Source: Moringa oleifera (Eukaryota; Streptophyta; Magnoliopsida; Brassicales; Moringaceae). Taken from it: a DNA stretch of 64,000 nt. The stretch lies in contig JAJFZO010000781.1 of NCBI GenBank assembly GCA_021397835.1, positions 113,040-177,039 on the forward strand. Reading direction: 5' to 3'. Below, piece after piece: positions 61,567-64,000 of the stretch. The position numbers and the translations under genes were made by a program. Every line of letters starts with the position of its first letter. Positions within the stretch are counted from its first letter, which is position 1. Below the pieces are notes generated by a model, which saw only the letters and a list, made by a program, of their open reading frames with translations, made no database searches and was not told the origin of the DNA.

Positions 61567-64000
61567 AATAAATATTAAATCCAATAAGCTGTTAGGCTCA
61601 ATTAATCTTTATGTCCAATCGCATCTTATGTTCAATTATATTTAGTTCTAATTAATTGTTAATATTAATTTTTTATTTAGCCCAAAAAATTTTCTAGTCC
61701 AATTAATAAATGTTAAACCCAATTACATGTTAAGCTCAATTAAATTTTATGTCCAATTATCATTTTAATCCAATTAAATCTTAAGCTTAATTCATTTCTA
61801 GGCCCAATTATTTAGTGGGTTTTATGCACGCCATGGCCAATTATATATCTTAGTCCCAATTAATTCTTATTCACAATTAAATCTTAAGGCTAATTAATTA
61901 TGAGGCTCATTGATTCATTGTTAGGCCTAATTAATTGTTTGTTATTTATTTGTTAGGTTTAATTGCATGTCGAGTAATAATACCTTAGATTCAATTAATT
62001 ATTAAATACTAATTAATTAAGTCCATTTATGTATTAAGCTCAATTATATATTAAGCCTAATTTTTATTTAAACCCAATTAAATCTGTGTCTTAATTATTT
62101 TTTAGGATAACAAATTGTTGTACCTAATGAATTGTTTGGTCCAATTAATTATTAAGTTTAATAACACAATAGGCTCAATCATTCATTCAGTCTATTTTGT
62201 TCTTGAGCCTAATTAGATATTACTCCCAATTTTATTGTAATGAATTGTTTGGTCTAATTTATTATTATGCTCAGTTACATATTAGGGCTAAATATTTTTA
62301 TGACCAACTAATTCTTAGGACTAATTAATATACATTAGGTTAAAAATTTTTTTCATTATTTCTTAGTTTTATGCATGATAGACGAAATTGTATCTTTGAT
62401 CTTATTATTTATTATTAGATCTAATTATATTTTGGCACCAATTATTTATAAAACCTAATTATATCTAGCTCTGATTATAGTTTGGCCTAATTATATTTTA
62501 GGCAGCCCAATTATTTCTTAGGTTCATGCACGATAAGCACAATAATTGTTGGATCCAATAATATTAAGCCTAGTTATATCTTGAACTAATGCATAGTAGG
62601 CTCAATTATGTGTAAGTTTAAGTTATTTATTAAGTCTAATACCTCAAGTTTAATTATATTCGGCTCATTACATCGTAGGCCCAATTATATATAAAACCTA
62701 ATTATATCATATGTCATATTTTTTAAGTTCAATTAGATCTTAGGCCCACCTAATTCCAAGTATAATTATATTTTAGCTCATATTATTTAATAAGCCTAAT
62801 TATATGTCGAATTGTTTCTTGCGCTCATGCACGTTAGTTTTTATTATGATCAATTATTTATTAGGTTAAATTATATACTAAACTTAATTTATATTATATC
62901 CAATCAAATCTTAAGGCTAATCATTTAAAAGGCTTAATGAATCCTAGGTCCAATTAATTGTTAGAATCAGATACATATTTAGCCCAATGAAAGTTTGGGT
63001 TTAATTAACAAATGTTAAACCTAATTAGTTATTCAGTTCAATTAATCTTTGTGTAAAAATATTTTATGTTCAACTATAATTTGAGTCCAATAAATTGTTA
63101 ATATCAATTACATATTTGGCTCAAACAATTTTTAGGTCCAATTCACAAATCTTTAACTGAATTAGTTATTTAGTTCAATTTATTTTTATGTCCAATTACA
63201 TCTCATGTTCAATTATAATTTGGGTCCAATTAGATCTTAGACTTAAATCATTTCTAAGTCTAATTATTTAATGGGTTTATGCACATTATAGTCAATTATA
63301 TCTTAGGCCCAATTAAATCTTGGATCCAATTAATTCTTAATCATAATTAAATTTTGACCTAATTAATTATGAGACTCAATTAATTCTTAGGCCTAATTTA
63401 TTGTTAACTCTTTAATAATTAAGTTCAATTATATCTCATACCAAATTATATCTTTAATTCCATTAATTCTTGGGCTCCAATATATTTTTAAGCCAAATTA
63501 CATATGAAGCTTATCTTTTTATTAGGCGTGATTAGATATTAGACCTAAACTAATTCTTTAGCAAAAGAAAGTTTTAGGCCTACTTAATTATTAGAGATTA
63601 ATTGTCAGGACATAATTGTTTGCTAAGTTCAATTAATTATTATGCTCAGTTACGTCTTAAATCTAATAATTTATTTGGCTCAATCATATATTAAAACCAA
63701 TTATTTATTAAGTTCAATTATATATTAAGTTTAATTTTTTATTAAACCCAATTAAATTTTAAATTTGATTAACTATTTGCTCCAACATATAATTAGGTCT
63801 AATTAATTGTTTCACTCAATTGCACATTAGGCTCAACAATATATTAGGCCCATTTTATTCTTATTGATAATTATATTTTAAGTCTAATTTTTTATTAGAC
63901 CCAATTAAATTTAAGTCAAATTCATTGCATAGCGCAACAAATTATTTAGTTGAATTAATCCCTAGAATCAATTACTTATTAGATCCAATTGATTTTATGC
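61567..64000 (+). repeat. 17-bp minisatellite array, forward, to the window end
   Basis: A patchwork of segments found elsewhere: 61,570-62,010 with 39,640-40,070, 62,010-62,520 with 17,380-17,880, 62,630-63,070 with 18,360-18,910, and 63,530-64,000 with 56,240-56,720. The array runs off the edge. No coding sequence. Confidence 0.86.

Noticed and set aside
1..64000. Regularly spaced short repeats as a CRISPR array
   Set aside because: The 17-bp units are adjacent without spacers, diverge freely, and the context is eukaryotic; no cas genes.

Overview
This 64-kb window looks like plant nuclear heterochromatin. It is very A+T-rich and poor in CG dinucleotides. I find no intact protein-coding gene, tRNA, rRNA or prokaryotic signal. 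A land plant is suggested by degenerate CCCTAAA/TTTAGGG (Arabidopsis-type telomere) sequence at about 2.04-3.31 kb, by broken eukaryotic gene pieces next to polypyrimidine-AG (splice-acceptor-like) sites, and by short fold-back (MITE-like) elements. I cannot name the species.

Most of the window is a strongly diverged minisatellite with a 17-bp unit, approximately TTARGYYCAATTAWWTA. The array changes orientation in blocks: forward 1-4.64 kb (broken by the telomere-like block), reverse 4.80-7.42, forward 7.42-26.17, reverse 26.18-37.73, forward 39.04-60.84, a short reverse piece 61.00-61.17, then forward to the end. Two of the switches (4.64-4.80 and 60.84-61.00) are copies of one another and carry TTTAGGG-like remnants.

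Islands of non-17-mer DNA interrupt the array. Island A (12.21-14.23, 37.73-39.01 inverted, 52.09-54.07) carries a decayed eukaryotic gene fragment with a reading frame still traceable between copies. Island B (10.74, 18.90, 31.74 inverted, 50.12, 61.17 kb) and element C (16.83, 23.20, 28.25, 34.98 kb) are fold-back MITE-like elements sharing a short core motif. A roughly 55-bp boundary sequence (J) separates both A and B islands from the start of an array. A further gene scrap lies at 59.88-60.18 kb.

On the largest scale the window is built by nested segmental duplication. The main structure is a giant, partly rearranged inverted repeat with arms of about 13 kb (12.7-26.17 and 26.18-39.0 kb) meeting almost without spacer near 26.17 kb. 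Direct duplications link 9.5-16.3 with 48.7-56.2 kb, 7.4-9.2 with 39.0-40.9 kb, 1-1.7 with 43.7-45.2 kb, 3.87-4.99 with 60.09-61.17 kb, and 56.24-56.72 with 63.53-64.0 kb. Block boundaries are read by eye and are good to a few tens of bases; identities are impressions, not computed values.
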